56,879 bases of DNA, taken from Nitratireductor sp. (GTDB taxonomy: Bacteria > Pseudomonadota > Alphaproteobacteria > Rhizobiales > Rhizobiaceae). The stretch covers positions 99,172 to 156,050 of the forward strand of contig NZ_CP051236.1 in the NCBI RefSeq assembly GCF_017794765.1, given 5' to 3'. A program made the translations under genes and the position numbers. Under the pieces are notes generated by a model. It was not told where the DNA came from, did no database searches, and was given only the letters and a program-made list of their open reading frames with translations. The number at the start of each line of letters is the position of its first letter. Position 1 is the stretch's first letter. Positions 1 through 9,761 of the stretch are shown here, piece by piece.

Positions 1-1125
1 GGTTTCGGCTCCCAGTGGGAAATCGGCGCAGCCGCCGCATGGACCCGCCACACCGCAAATCTCGACCTGCCCGTCTCCGTCCTGCAGGACAACAATGAGG
101 GGCGCGTGGAGGTCCATCGCAAGCCAATTGGCGTGGTCGGCTCCATCACCCCTTGGAACTTCCCGGTGCTGATTGCCGCCTGGCACATCATTCCTGCCGT
201 GCGCACCGGCAATTGCGTGGTCATCAAGCCCTCGCCCAACACGCCGCTTGCCACCATCCGCTTCGTCGAGCTCATCAATCGGGTGCTTCCTGCCGGCGTG
301 GTCAACATCGTCTGTGGCGCCGACGAGATAGGCGCGGCCATGTCCGCTCATGCCGACATCGACAAGATGGTGTTCACCGGCTCCACTGGAACCGGCCGCA
401 AGATCATGGCCTCAGCCGCCGAAACCGTGAAGCGCCTCACGCTTGAACTGGGCGGCAATGACGCCGCGATCGTGCTGCCCGATGTCGACCCACAGGCCAT
501 TGCCGAAGGGCTCTTCTGGGGCGCGTTTTTGAACAACGGCCAGACCTGCGCCTGCATCAAGCGGCTCTATGTGCATGACAGCATCTATGATGCCGTGTGC
601 GATGCGCTTGTATCCCTTGCCAAGGCCATCCCCATGGGCGACGGGCGGCAGGAGGGCGTCGCACTTGGCCCGATCCAGAACGCGATGCAGTTCGAGCGTG
701 TGAAGGAACTGGTCGAGGAAGCGAAAGCACAGGGCGCCCGCATCCTCACCGGAGGCGCGCCATCCGGCGGTAGCGGATACTTCTATCCCGCGACCATCGT
801 CGCCGATGCCGAGCACGGCATGCGCCTCGTCGATGAAGAGCAGTTCGGTCCCGTCTTGCCCATCATCCGTTATAATGATGTCGAGGCGGTGATAGCCCGC
901 GCCAACGACAATCCGAACGGGCTTGGCGGTTCGGTCTGGTCGCAGGACACCGAGCGCGCAAAGGCGCTGGCCCTGAAGCTTGAATGCGGCACCGCATGGA
1001 TCAACAAGCATGGCATGATCCAGCCCAACGCGCCATTCGGCGGCATCAAGCAATCAGGGGTCGGCGTACAGTTCGCCGAGGCGGGGCTGATGGAAAATAC
1101 GGTCGGCCAGACCATCATCATGTGA
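1..1125 (+). CDS. Aldehyde dehydrogenase family protein (5' end outside the window)
   Basis: NAD(P)-dependent oxidation of an aldehyde to a carboxylate, expected in the cytoplasm. The reading frame is open from base 1, so the N-terminus is missing. The visible 374 residues contain the family signatures: TPWNFP, the cofactor-site KPSPNTP, the FTGSTGTG Rossmann loop, the ELGG segment with the general-base Glu, the NNGQTC segment with the catalytic Cys (codon 546-548), and EEQFGPV. It ends 28 bases before a copper amine oxidase gene on the same strand, so it probably oxidises the aldehyde that enzyme releases. The substrate cannot be read from sequence. Family assignment is very safe; the pathway role is inferred. 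Confidence 0.95.
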   Translation, partial: GFGSQWEIGAAAAWTRHTANLDLPVSVLQDNNEGRVEVHRKPIGVVGSITPWNFPVLIAAWHIIPAVRTGNCVVIKPSPNTPLATIRFVELINRVLPAGVVNIVCGADEIGAAMSAHADIDKMVFTGSTGTGRKIMASAAETVKRLTLELGGNDAAIVLPDVDPQAIAEGLFWGAFLNNGQTCACIKRLYVHDSIYDAVCDALVSLAKAIPMGDGRQEGVALGPIQNAMQFERVKELVEEAKAQGARILTGGAPSGGSGYFYPATIVADAEHGMRLVDEEQFGPVLPIIRYNDVEAVIARANDNPNGLGGSVWSQDTERAKALALKLECGTAWINKHGMIQPNAPFGGIKQSGVGVQFAEAGLMENTVGQTIIM

Positions 1126-1153
1126 AAACCGGGACCTAGGAGGAGCAGATAAC

Positions 1154-3139
1154 ATGAGAAGACACTTATCGACCACATGCGCAGCCCTTGCGCTTACCGC
1201 CTTATGCAGTGGCGCACTCGCACATCCGCTGGACGGTCTCTCCAAAGACGAGATCGCTGAAATCGTCACGATCATGAAGTCCGATGACCGGATTTCCGAC
1301 GAAGCCCGTTTTCCCCTGATCGAACTGAAAGAACCCGAAAAGGCCGACGTGCTTGCCTGGAAGGAAGGCGAGGAAGGCCCCCGCGCCGCCACCGTTCATG
1401 TCATTTCCGGCGACGACACCTATAAGGCCGAGGTCGATCTGGTTTCCGGTGAAATCAGCGATTTCGGCCCTATCGGCGGCCAGCATATGGTGCTGCTCGA
1501 AGAGTTCATCGGTGCCATGGATCTGGCGCTCTCTGACGAAACCTTTGTCGCAGCGCTGGCAAAGCGCGAGCTCAAGCCGGATGACGTCTTCTGCCTGCCA
1601 CTCACGGCCGGTTCCTTCGACATCGAGGCGGAAGCCGGCCAGCGCCTCATGAAGGTTCCCTGCTACGTCAATCCGACCGGCTCCAATTTCTACGCCAAGC
1701 CCATCGAGGGGCTCTACGCCGTGGTCGATCTCGCCGGGAAATCCGTGGTGGAAGTCATCGACACCGGCGTCGTTCCCGTGCCGGCAGACCCCTGGGGCTA
1801 TACAGAGGAAGAGGTGGAGGCCCGCACCGGCTCCCTGCGGGCCGAGAGCAATCCAGCCGTCCTGCGCCAGGAGGGCGAGCCCAATTTCACCGTCGATGGC
1901 AGCCTGGTCAGCTGGGACATGTGGCGCTTCCGCTGGCGCGTGGACAAGCGGCCCGGCGTCGTCTTGTCCAACATCGAGGTGAACGACCGCGACGACTGGC
2001 GCTCGGTGCTCTATCAGGCCCATCTGTCGGAAGTCTTCGTGCCCTATATGGACCCGGACAAGGGCTGGTACTGGCGCACCTATATGGACAGCGGCGAATA
2101 TGGTTTCGGCATCTTCTTAAGCCCGCTGCGCGCAGGCGTCGACTGCCCCTCCTACGCCCGCTTCCTGCCCGCCACCGTGCATGACGATATGGGCAATCCG
2201 ATCGAGATCCCGGATGCGCTCTGCATCTTCGAGCGTAATATCGGCGACCCCGCATGGCGGCACTATGAGATCTTCGCCCAGAGTGAGGATCAGGCCGTGC
2301 CGGCTGAAGGTCGCCCGGCAAACGAGCTCGTGGTCCGTTCCGCCTCACAGGTCGGCAATTATGACTATCTCATCGACTATGTGTTCGAGCAGAATGGCCG
2401 CATCCGCGTGATGGTCGGCGCAACAGGCCTCGACGCGGTCAAAGGCGCCGCATCTACCTCCATGGCGGACGCAACGGCCGAGCAGGAAACCCGTTACGGC
2501 ACACTCATCATGCCCAATCTCGTGGCACCGAACCACGACCATTTCTTCAACTTCCGGCTCGATTTCGACATTGACGGCCAGGACAATGTTTTCATGCGCA
2601 CTGGCCTTGTGAAGGGCGAGGTCGCAGACGACCTGCCCCGTCGATCCATGTGGGTGACAAAGGCGGAGATGCCGAAGACGGAGATGGAAGCGCGGTACCG
2701 GGTCAATCCGGCAACCCCAGCCATGTATCACATCATGAACATGGGCCGAAAGATCGGGGTCGGCCACGCGCCGGGCTACATGATCATGCCGCAAAACAGC
2801 GTCGCCTATAGCCCGCTCGACACCGAAAACGACATGCCGGCGAAACGCAATGCCTATATCGACTACACCTTCTGGAACACGCCCTATGCAGTCGACGAGC
2901 GCTATGCCGGCGGCGAATACGCGTTCCAGAGCGACGGCACGGACACGCTGGCCGAGTGGGTGAAGCAGGATCGCAGCATCGACAACACCGACATCGTGAC
3001 CTGGTACACGATGGGCTTCCACCACGTGCCGCAGATGGAAGACTGGCCGGTCATGTCGACCATGTGGAAGGGCTTCACGCTGAAACCTTACAACTTCTTC
3101 CCGCACAATCCGGCACTCACCGTGCGGCTGCCGGAATAG
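1154..3139 (+). CDS. Copper-containing primary amine oxidase (TPQ enzyme), secreted
   Basis: Oxidatively deaminates a primary amine to aldehyde, ammonia and hydrogen peroxide, probably in the periplasm. The 661-residue protein starts with a signal peptide ending near ALAH, and an AGGAG ribosome site sits just before the ATG. The topaquinone precursor is Tyr403 in the NYDY motif. The likely catalytic base is Asp312 in YMDSGEYG. The copper ligands are His461 and His463 (HDH) and His624 (HVPQMEDWP). Length fits the family. It follows the aldehyde dehydrogenase closely and probably shares its transcript; a strong terminator follows. The amine substrate is unknown. Confidence 0.95.
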   Translation: MRRHLSTTCAALALTALCSGALAHPLDGLSKDEIAEIVTIMKSDDRISDEARFPLIELKEPEKADVLAWKEGEEGPRAATVHVISGDDTYKAEVDLVSGEISDFGPIGGQHMVLLEEFIGAMDLALSDETFVAALAKRELKPDDVFCLPLTAGSFDIEAEAGQRLMKVPCYVNPTGSNFYAKPIEGLYAVVDLAGKSVVEVIDTGVVPVPADPWGYTEEEVEARTGSLRAESNPAVLRQEGEPNFTVDGSLVSWDMWRFRWRVDKRPGVVLSNIEVNDRDDWRSVLYQAHLSEVFVPYMDPDKGWYWRTYMDSGEYGFGIFLSPLRAGVDCPSYARFLPATVHDDMGNPIEIPDALCIFERNIGDPAWRHYEIFAQSEDQAVPAEGRPANELVVRSASQVGNYDYLIDYVFEQNGRIRVMVGATGLDAVKGAASTSMADATAEQETRYGTLIMPNLVAPNHDHFFNFRLDFDIDGQDNVFMRTGLVKGEVADDLPRRSMWVTKAEMPKTEMEARYRVNPATPAMYHIMNMGRKIGVGHAPGYMIMPQNSVAYSPLDTENDMPAKRNAYIDYTFWNTPYAVDERYAGGEYAFQSDGTDTLAEWVKQDRSIDNTDIVTWYTMGFHHVPQMEDWPVMSTMWKGFTLKPYNFFPHNPALTVRLPE

Positions 3140-3163
3140 GCACGAACGAGGGGTCGAACGGAA

Positions 3164-3196
3164 AGAGGCGCAGCCCTTTGACTGCGCCTCTCTTTT
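3164..3196. terminator. Bidirectional intrinsic terminator
   Basis: A perfect 10-bp inverted repeat (3164-3173 and 3182-3191) with an 8-base loop is followed by a T-rich run. It lies between the convergent amine oxidase and GlcG-like genes and can serve both. Confidence 0.85.
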
Positions 3197-3213
3197 CCGC
3201 CCATGGCAAGCGG

Positions 3214-3696
3214 TTATTCAGCCCCGATTGCGTCCAGGCCGGCGCGGGCGCAGGTCGCGTCGATATCCCCCGAGGGGGCACCGCCGACACCGATACCCGC
3301 CACCAGCGCGCCGCCGACGCGAACTGGTAGCCCGCCCGCCTGGATCACCAGCCGGGAATCCATGTCACGCAGGCCGTCATTCTGCGGGTTTTCGCCAATG
3401 AAGTTCGCAAGACCCGCCGTCTCGCGGCCAAGGCTTGCGGAGGTAAAGGCCTTGCCGACGCTGCTGCCGGTCGTGTGTGGGCCTGAAGTGTCGGCCTTGA
3501 CGAGAACCTTGGTCGCGCCGCTTCGCTCCACCACGGCAACGCTCACCGCGTAACCTTCGGCAGCACATGCCTCGAGCGCCGTCTGGGCTGCCCTGTAGGC
3601 CATGTCGAGCGGGAGGTAGGGCGCGGTCGGCAGATCCTGAGCCGATGCCGCGGTTGCGGCCAGAAGCGTAGCGGAAAGAACAGTCGATCGGATCAT
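3214..3696 (-). CDS. GlcG/HbpS family (DUF336) heme-binding-type protein, secreted
   Basis: A 160-residue protein with an N-terminal signal peptide ending near ASAQ, so it is probably periplasmic. The rest matches the GlcG/HbpS fold: an amphipathic helix rich in Ala, VAVVERSGATKVLVKAD, SVGKAFTSASLGRET, and the glycine-rich VGGALVAGIGVGGAPSGDID near the end. Some family members bind heme, and others sit beside quinoprotein dehydrogenases; the exact role is not known. I chose the ATG at 3696 because a good AAGGAG site precedes it; an upstream in-frame ATG at 3735 would spoil the signal peptide. Convergent with the amine oxidase gene, so a functional link is only suggested by proximity. Confidence 0.85.
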   Translation of the reverse strand: MIRSTVLSATLLAATAASAQDLPTAPYLPLDMAYRAAQTALEACAAEGYAVSVAVVERSGATKVLVKADTSGPHTTGSSVGKAFTSASLGRETAGLANFIGENPQNDGLRDMDSRLVIQAGGLPVRVGGALVAGIGVGGAPSGDIDATCARAGLDAIGAE

Positions 3697-3784
3697 CGGG
3701 GACTCCTTGATTTTGGATGTCCGATCTTCTAGCAACCAACGCTTTGCCGGTGCATCGGTAGGTTTGCCGCCAATATCCGTAGTT

Positions 3785-4393
3785 CTACGGAGTTTGACCC
3801 GCCTGCAGCCACAATCGCGTCATCTCTGCTGCCGATGTCGTTCCAAGTTTCGCGCCAATAGACGCGCGGTGGCTTTCCACCGTGCGGGGCGACAATTCCA
3901 GTGAAACGGCAATCTCCTTGGTGGTGAAACCGCCTGCAATGCGCTCCAGTATCTCCTGCTCACGCGCCGTCAGGTTTGCCAGCAGATTAGCCGTCTCGGC
4001 GCGTTCGGCGGCAGCCCGTTCGGCGCAATCCAGCATGTCTTGCGCATTCTGGATCGCATCGATCAGATCCTGTTCATCCACGGGTTTGCTTAGAAAATCC
4101 ACCGCTCCATTGCGAAAGGCCTTGCGGCAGGATTCAATATCTCCATGCCCGCTGATCACCACCGTCGGCCACTCCACGCCGAGTGCCAAAAGCCGCTCCT
4201 GCAGCTTCAACCCGGATATCACAGGCATACGGATATCGAGAACCAGACAGCCCGGCGGCATTTTTCCAAGTGCCGCGAGAAAGGTCTCCGGGTCGGAAAA
4301 TGCCTTTACCTCCATACCCACCGTATTGAGAAGCAGAACGAGCGCTCGGCGCACAGCTTCGTCGTCATCCACCAGATAGACAGGCCGGCTCAC
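3785..4393 (-). CDS. FixJ/NarL-type response regulator
   Basis: A 202-residue response regulator. The receiver domain covers about residues 1-120, with the acidic pocket DDDE at 9-12, the phospho-acceptor Asp53 in LVLDIRMP and the conserved Lys in FLSKP. A LuxR-type helix-turn-helix follows at about 135-200 (LTAREQEILERIAGG, then TKEIAVSLELSPRTVESHR). It starts with GTG, and that codon overlaps the kinase stop as GTGA, which implies translational coupling. It is the transcription factor of the kinase encoded just upstream. Target genes are unknown; the neighbouring amine oxidase and GlcG-like genes are candidates only by position. Confidence 0.95.
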   Translation of the reverse strand: MSRPVYLVDDDEAVRRALVLLLNTVGMEVKAFSDPETFLAALGKMPPGCLVLDIRMPVISGLKLQERLLALGVEWPTVVISGHGDIESCRKAFRNGAVDFLSKPVDEQDLIDAIQNAQDMLDCAERAAAERAETANLLANLTAREQEILERIAGGFTTKEIAVSLELSPRTVESHRASIGAKLGTTSAAEMTRLWLQAGQTP

Positions 4394-5943
4394 GCTGCCG
4401 CCTCCGCTTTCATGTTCACGAGATTCAGCCGAACCTGAAACCAGGCACCTTCCTGCGGGGACCTGAGTTCGACCTCACCGTCCATCCGCTCCACCAGCCG
4501 TTGCGAGAGTGCCAGGCCGAGGCCCGTGCCCTGGCTCTTTCCTGTGACAAAAGGTTCGAATATCTGGGCGCGGATCGCCGTGTTCACACCGGGTCCGTTG
4601 TCACGCACATCAAGAACCGCCAGGCCCGCCTGCCGGCTGCTTTCGATCACCACCTCGCCCCGCCCCTTCGGCATCGTCTCCAGGGCTTCAAATGCGTTGC
4701 GAACCAGATTGAAGATCACCTGCTCCAGTTCGGTCTGATCGGCACGCACCGGCAACATGTCGCGTTCGAGGATGAGCGTCAAAATCATCGCGCGCTTGCG
4801 CGCCTCCGGCGCTAGAAGCGCTTCGACACCACGGATCGCCTTATTGAGATCGGTCACCGCCGCCGGGTTGCCCCGCGCCGGTCTGATCCACTCACGCAGA
4901 TGAGCAAGGATATCCGCCCCCCGTCGCGCCTGTCCGATCAGTTCATCGAGCACCGAAGCGACGGCCCCTGTGTCACCATTTCGCAGAAGCCGCTTTCCGG
5001 CCTGAGCCTGACTTAACATCGCCGTCAGCGGCTGCGTGAGTTCGTGAGCGATGCCGCTTGCCATCTCACCAAGCGCATTGACACGGGAGGCATGAGCCAG
5101 GCGTGTTTCCTGGGCGCTGAGTTGCGCCGCTTGCTCGGCCTGACGCCGACGTGCCCATTGCTGCCACAGGACGAGGCCCACAAGGAAAACCGCCGACATC
5201 AGGATGAGCGCGGGCGCCAGCTTGGCAGGAGGGAAAAGCGCGGCCAGTGTTTGGGGAACGGCAATCTCGAGAACAAGCGGCTGTGAAGCGCTCCCCAGCC
5301 GCTGCCGGAACGCCGTATCGCCCTCGGTTTCCTGCCCCACAAGCTGTGTTCCGTCGGGAAGCGCCAGCGAGAGGTTGACCGATGGTTCCAGCTCCTGACT
5401 GCGTTCAGGTTCAAGCAACCCCTGACCGTCGATGTCGAGCGCCAGCCCATAACGGGCGGCGTCCGTGTTCGGACTGCGCTTGACGAGCAGGTAGCGGCCC
5501 GCCTCCCCTGGCGTCGGTCGCAGCGCCAGCCCACCTTTGGACGTCAACGCGGCCTCACGGATCGCTTCCTCCACCGCCGGGTTGCCCCGATCTAGCGTGT
5601 TCACCCCCGTCTCGCCGACCCTCAGCGGAACAAGATCGATCGCCACGATCCGCGGATAAAAACGATGAATCGTTTCGGCGACGTCCAGAAAGAGCTCAAA
5701 GCGGTTTTCCCCCTCCGAAACCGCAACTGCCGACAGCGCGGTCAGGTGCGCATCGTGTTGGTCGGCACGTTGCGAGGCCAGACTGTGCAGCGCCCTGCCT
5801 TCGGCCGCCAGCTCCGAAGACAATCGCCAGCGCTCATTCGCCACAACGGCCACGACCGTCAGAACCGCGAGCACAAGCCAGGCACCGGCGAGCCTGAAAG
5901 ACCTGCTTGCTTTGGCGTGTTGTTCGGTAGCATTTTGCTTCAT
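4390..5943 (-). CDS. Membrane sensor histidine kinase
   Basis: About 517 residues from the ATG at 5943. A first transmembrane helix lies at about 19-36 and a second at about 243-262, enclosing a roughly 200-residue periplasmic sensor region that I do not recognise. The kinase core follows: the H-box ASGIAHELTQPLTAM with phospho-accepting His300, an N-box (VIFNLVRNAFEAL), a G1 box (LDVRDNGPG) and FEPFVTGK with GTGLGL. It is translationally coupled to the response regulator. The start is uncertain because no strong ribosome site precedes 5943 and the frame stays open to 6174, but that extension would overlap the upstream LysR gene by about 190 bases. Confidence 0.92.
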   Translation of the reverse strand: MKQNATEQHAKASRSFRLAGAWLVLAVLTVVAVVANERWRLSSELAAEGRALHSLASQRADQHDAHLTALSAVAVSEGENRFELFLDVAETIHRFYPRIVAIDLVPLRVGETGVNTLDRGNPAVEEAIREAALTSKGGLALRPTPGEAGRYLLVKRSPNTDAARYGLALDIDGQGLLEPERSQELEPSVNLSLALPDGTQLVGQETEGDTAFRQRLGSASQPLVLEIAVPQTLAALFPPAKLAPALILMSAVFLVGLVLWQQWARRRQAEQAAQLSAQETRLAHASRVNALGEMASGIAHELTQPLTAMLSQAQAGKRLLRNGDTGAVASVLDELIGQARRGADILAHLREWIRPARGNPAAVTDLNKAIRGVEALLAPEARKRAMILTLILERDMLPVRADQTELEQVIFNLVRNAFEALETMPKGRGEVVIESSRQAGLAVLDVRDNGPGVNTAIRAQIFEPFVTGKSQGTGLGLALSQRLVERMDGEVELRSPQEGAWFQVRLNLVNMKAEAAA

Positions 5944-5980
5944 GCGCGCGATTTTGAGGAACAATCCGCCTTTTTCAAGC

Positions 5981-6892
5981 TCAGTGCGCCGGAAACATCT
6001 CGGCGATGATATCGGCCAGGTGATGCAGTGCTGCGCTCGCGCCGGTGCCGCGCCACGCAAAACCGATTTCAATGGCGGATTGCTGCTCTGCCAGCCGAAA
6101 ATAGGCAACACCCGGTCGAACAAGTCCGCGCATGGTGCTTGGTACGAAGGCAATGCCGAGCCCGCTGGAGACAAGGTTTATGATCGTTTGCATTTGGACA
6201 GCCTGTTGCCCCGCAACCGGCACCGCATCGCGCTCGGCGTAGTAACGCGTCACAAGATCATGCAGCGCCGGGGCGCTTTGCCGCGGAAACAGAATAACCG
6301 GCAGTTCGCGCAGGGCATCGAAATCGAGCTTGCCGCCTCTCGGCGTCACACGCCCGGAAATCACCCATTCCTCCGGCACCGCGACCACCAGCTTGTCCGT
6401 TTCAATCGCCCGATAGCGCAGCGGCGAGTGCAACGCTCCGCGCGGCGGAGTGATGATGATGCCCGCGTCCAGCCTGCCATCAAGCAGTTCGGCAATCTGG
6501 ACATCGCTGGTTGCTTCGTGCAGCACCAGCTCCACCTCCGGAAAACGCTTTTTGAAGCGGCGCACGAGCGCAGGCAGGAAACTGTAGCTGACGAAGCTGA
6601 TAAAGGAGAGGCGTATCGTACCGATTTCACCGCGCGAAAGCCGCTGTGCCACCTTCGGCAATGCATTCGCTTCCTCCAGCACCCGCCGCGCATGAGGTAG
6701 CCATTCCTGGCCGACTGGTGTCAGCATTACACTTCGCCGTGTCCGCTCGAACAGCGTAAGCCCCAGATCCGCCTCCAACGCCTGTATGCTCTGGCTGAGC
6801 GGAGGTTGCGTCATGCCGAGACGTGCGGCCGCGCGGCCGAAATGAAGCTCCTCGGCAACTGCAACAAAGTGCCGAATCTGGCGAATATCCAT
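5981..6892 (-). CDS. LysR family transcriptional regulator
   Basis: A 303-residue LysR regulator. The N-terminal winged helix-turn-helix occupies about residues 1-60 (IRQIRHFVAVAEELHFGRAA, then MTQPPLSQSIQALEADLG, LFERTRR). The C-terminal part is a two-lobed effector-binding domain (from IGTIRLSFIS). It is divergent from the IlvD-type dehydratase gene across a 108-base AT-rich gap that contains a LysR-type inverted repeat, so it most likely controls that gene and perhaps the TRAP operon after it, and represses itself. The effector is unknown. Confidence 0.93.
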   Translation of the reverse strand: MDIRQIRHFVAVAEELHFGRAAARLGMTQPPLSQSIQALEADLGLTLFERTRRSVMLTPVGQEWLPHARRVLEEANALPKVAQRLSRGEIGTIRLSFISFVSYSFLPALVRRFKKRFPEVELVLHEATSDVQIAELLDGRLDAGIIITPPRGALHSPLRYRAIETDKLVVAVPEEWVISGRVTPRGGKLDFDALRELPVILFPRQSAPALHDLVTRYYAERDAVPVAGQQAVQMQTIINLVSSGLGIAFVPSTMRGLVRPGVAYFRLAEQQSAIEIGFAWRGTGASAALHHLADIIAEMFPAH

Positions 6893-6900
6893 GTTTTCTC

Positions 6901-6915
6901 ATTCGGAATATGAAT
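6901..6915. promoter_or_regulatory. LysR-type operator (ATTC-N7-GAAT)
   Basis: An ATTC-N7-GAAT dyad fits the T-N11-A pattern of LysR recognition sites. It sits 8 bases upstream of the lysR start and 85 bases upstream of the dehydratase start, in an AT-rich stretch. The assignment is by position and pattern only. Confidence 0.55.
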
Positions 6916-7000
6916 TAATGCGATACAATATATATATTTCTCATATCTTTCAAACTCTCCTAGCCTGCCGCACACTTTAGGCACGCGCCGGGAGAGAGAC

Positions 7001-8674
7001 ATGGCAGCCAACGACCGATCGAAGACCATTACCCAGGGAATCGAGCGCTCGCCCAATCGCGCCATGTACTATGCGCTCGGCTATCGGGAGGAAGATTTTT
7101 CCCGTCCCATGATCGGCATCGCCAACGGACATTCCACCATCACGCCGTGCAATGCGGGCCTCCAGCCCCTGGCCAATGCCGCCGTGGAGGCTGTACGCGA
7201 AGCCGGCGGCAACCCGCAGACCTTCGGCGTACCCACCATTTCCGACGGTATGTCGATGGGCACGGAAGGCATGAAATACTCGCTTGTCTCCCGTGAGGTC
7301 ATCGCCGACTGCGTGGAAACAACCGTTCAGGGTCAATGGATGGACGGTGTCCTCGTCATCGGCGGCTGCGACAAAAACAAGCCTGGCGGCATGATCGGCA
7401 TCGCCCGGGCAAATGTTCCGGCGATCTACGTCTATGGCGGCACGATCCTTCCTGGCCGGCTGAACGGCAAGGACCTCAATCTCGTCTCTGCCTTTGAGGC
7501 CGTGGGTGCGTTCAAAGCCGGCAGGATCACGCGGGAAGAGTTCGATGCCATTGAACGCAACGCCATCCCCGGCACCGGCGCTTGCGGCGGCATGTACACT
7601 GCGAACACGATGAGCGCGTCTTTCGAGGCTCTGGGCATGTCCCTGTTGGGGTCCTCCACAATGGCCAACGTCCACGAGGAGAAGCGTCACTCCGCCGCCC
7701 GTTCGGCCCATGTCCTGCTTGATGCAGTGGGGGCGGGTCGCAGACCCCGCGACATCATCACCCGCCAGAGTGTCGAAAATGCCATCGCCCTCGTTATGGC
7801 GACTGGCGGCTCCACCAATGCCGTCCTGCATTATCTTGCCATCTGCCGTGCCGCCGAGGTGGAGTGGTCACTCGACGATTTCGAGCGGGTGCGCCGCAAA
7901 GTGCCGGTGTTGTGCGATCTGAAGCCGTCTGGCCAATACATGGCAGTCGATCTCCATCGCGCCGGTGGTGTGCCACAGGTGCTCAAGATCCTGCTCGGGG
8001 CCGGTCTTCTGAATGGGGACTGCCTCACAATCACCGGGCGCACCCTGGCGCAGGAGCTTGCCGAAGTTCCTGACAGGCCTTCCGAAGCACAGGACGTCAT
8101 TCGGCCCATCGAGAGGCCGCTCTATGCGCAAGGCCATCTTGCCATCCTGAGAGGCAATCTTGCCGAAGATGGTGCTGTCGCCAAGATCACCGGTCTCAAA
8201 TCCACCAGCATCACTGGTCCTGCCCGCGTCTTTGAAGATGAGCAGTCGGCCCTTGGCGCGATTCTGTCAGACCGGATCCGCCCCGGCGATGTGATGGTCC
8301 TGCGTTATCTCGGCCCCAAAGGCGGGCCCGGCATGCCCGAGATGCTTGCCCCCAGTTCCGCTTTGATAGGACGCGGTCTGGGCGAAACGGTGGGCCTCAT
8401 CACGGATGGCCGGTTTTCCGGCGGCTCGTGGGGCTTTCTTGTCGGCCATGTCACGCCTGAAGCTTTCGAAGGCGGCACCATCGCACTGGTCGAGGAAGGA
8501 GACATGATCACCATCGATGCGAACCGGCACCTCCTTCAACTGAACGTCAGCGAGGAAGAGCTTGCGCGACGGCGCGCCGACTGGTGTCAGCCCAAGCCGC
8601 GCTACCACACCGGCGTTCTGGCCAAGTTCGCTAAACTTGCTGGTCCTGCCAGCCAGGGTGCATTGACTGAATAG
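7001..8674 (+). CDS. IlvD/Edd family dehydratase (dihydroxy-acid or sugar-acid dehydratase)
   Basis: An iron-sulfur dehydratase of 557 residues. The cluster-ligand cysteines are visible in [15 protein letters not shown] and [14 protein letters not shown], and the C-terminal [16 protein letters not shown] is the family signature. By homology it is very close to dihydroxy-acid dehydratase of branched-chain amino acid synthesis. The setting (LysR regulator, TRAP transporter, SMP-30 lactonase, IclR regulators, no other ilv gene) argues for a catabolic paralogue that dehydrates an aldonate to a 2-keto-3-deoxy acid. A GGGAGAG ribosome site precedes the ATG. The family is certain; the substrate is inferred. 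Confidence 0.93.
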   Translation: MAANDRSKTITQGIERSPNRAMYYALGYREEDFSRPMIGIANGHSTITPCNAGLQPLANAAVEAVREAGGNPQTFGVPTISDGMSMGTEGMKYSLVSREVIADCVETTVQGQWMDGVLVIGGCDKNKPGGMIGIARANVPAIYVYGGTILPGRLNGKDLNLVSAFEAVGAFKAGRITREEFDAIERNAIPGTGACGGMYTANTMSASFEALGMSLLGSSTMANVHEEKRHSAARSAHVLLDAVGAGRRPRDIITRQSVENAIALVMATGGSTNAVLHYLAICRAAEVEWSLDDFERVRRKVPVLCDLKPSGQYMAVDLHRAGGVPQVLKILLGAGLLNGDCLTITGRTLAQELAEVPDRPSEAQDVIRPIERPLYAQGHLAILRGNLAEDGAVAKITGLKSTSITGPARVFEDEQSALGAILSDRIRPGDVMVLRYLGPKGGPGMPEMLAPSSALIGRGLGETVGLITDGRFSGGSWGFLVGHVTPEAFEGGTIALVEEGDMITIDANRHLLQLNVSEEELARRRADWCQPKPRYHTGVLAKFAKLAGPASQGALTE

Positions 8675-8746
8675 CCGCGATAGGCCACAGCCTTTCAGCG
8701 AATGGGAGACCTGAATCGCAACGAAATTTTGCAACGGGAGAGAGAG

Positions 8747-9745
8747 ATGAAATTTTCCGCAAGATATACGGCGCCGTTAACGGCAATTGTGACTGCACTG
8801 GGCATTGTTACCGGCATGTCGGCCGCTCAGGCCCAGCAGGAAATCAAGATCGGCTACGCGCTCGCGCCGACCTCGCATTACGGTGTCGCAGCAGAGAAAT
8901 GGCAGGAAGTCGTCGAGGCAAAGACCGATGGCCGCTATTCCTTCCGTCATTTTCCCTCCTCAGGTCTTGGCGGTGAACGCGAAGTGATCGAGGGCCTTCA
9001 GATTGGCACGATCGAAGCGACAATCGTTTCTTCTGGCACGCTGAGCAATTTCGTGCCCGAAACCGGCGTGTTCGACATCCCGTTCCTGTTCCGTGACCTC
9101 ACCCATGCACGCAAGGTTCTGGACGGCGAAATTGGTCAGAATATCCTCGCAAAGTTCGATGACGTCGGCCTTGTCGCCCTCGCATGGGGTGAGCAGGGTT
9201 TCCGCCACATCACCAACAACCGCAACACAATCGGTAAGCCCGAGGACGTCTCCGGTCTCAAGTTGCGCACGATGGAGAACCCGATCCACATCACCGCGTT
9301 CGAGACGCTGGGCGCCGCGCCGACGCCGATGGCATGGCCCGAGGTCATCTCATCCCTTCAGCAGGGCACGATCGACGGCCAGGAAAACCCGCTTTCCGTC
9401 ATCACCTCTGCAAAACTTTCCGAAGTCCAGAAATATCTGACGCTCTCCGGCCACGTCTATTCGCCGGCCATGCTTCTGGTTTCCCGCCAGCTTTGGGACA
9501 GCATGTCCGACGAGGACAAGAAGGTTTTCGAGGAAGGTGCGACCGAGGCCGTCAAGGCCATGCGGGCCTATGTCGACAACGTTGAGTCCTCGGGCGTCAA
9601 GCAGCTTAAGGAAGAGGGCATGGAAGTCGGCGAACTGACCGCTGAACAGAAAGCCGCCTTCCAACAGGCCGTCCAGCCGGCCTACGAAAAGTACTATGAG
9701 CAGTACGACAAGGCGCTGATCGACCAGATCATCGCGACCGAATAA
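8747..9745 (+). CDS. dctP: TRAP transporter solute-binding protein, DctP family
   Basis: A 332-residue periplasmic binding protein. An approximately 29-residue signal peptide ends near AAQAQ. The mature part shows the DctP pattern: IKIGYALAPTSHYG, the GGEREVIEGLQIG segment, and KLRTMENPIH, whose Arg is in the place of the carboxylate-binding Arg of the family. It then continues with GAAPTPMAWPEV and QGTIDGQENP. I chose the ATG at 8747, which has a GGGAGAG site and gives a proper signal peptide, over an upstream ATG at 8702. First gene of a dctP-dctQ-dctM operon; the ligand is probably an organic or sugar acid, given the dehydratase and lactonase nearby. Confidence 0.94.
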   Translation: MKFSARYTAPLTAIVTALGIVTGMSAAQAQQEIKIGYALAPTSHYGVAAEKWQEVVEAKTDGRYSFRHFPSSGLGGEREVIEGLQIGTIEATIVSSGTLSNFVPETGVFDIPFLFRDLTHARKVLDGEIGQNILAKFDDVGLVALAWGEQGFRHITNNRNTIGKPEDVSGLKLRTMENPIHITAFETLGAAPTPMAWPEVISSLQQGTIDGQENPLSVITSAKLSEVQKYLTLSGHVYSPAMLLVSRQLWDSMSDEDKKVFEEGATEAVKAMRAYVDNVESSGVKQLKEEGMEVGELTAEQKAAFQQAVQPAYEKYYEQYDKALIDQIIATE

Positions 9746-9761
9746 GGCTCCCGGAGCCTGA

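Noticed and set aside
7001..8674. Plain biosynthetic ilvD
   Set aside because: Not ruled out by sequence, but no branched-chain biosynthesis gene is near and all neighbours point to catabolism, so no symbol is given.
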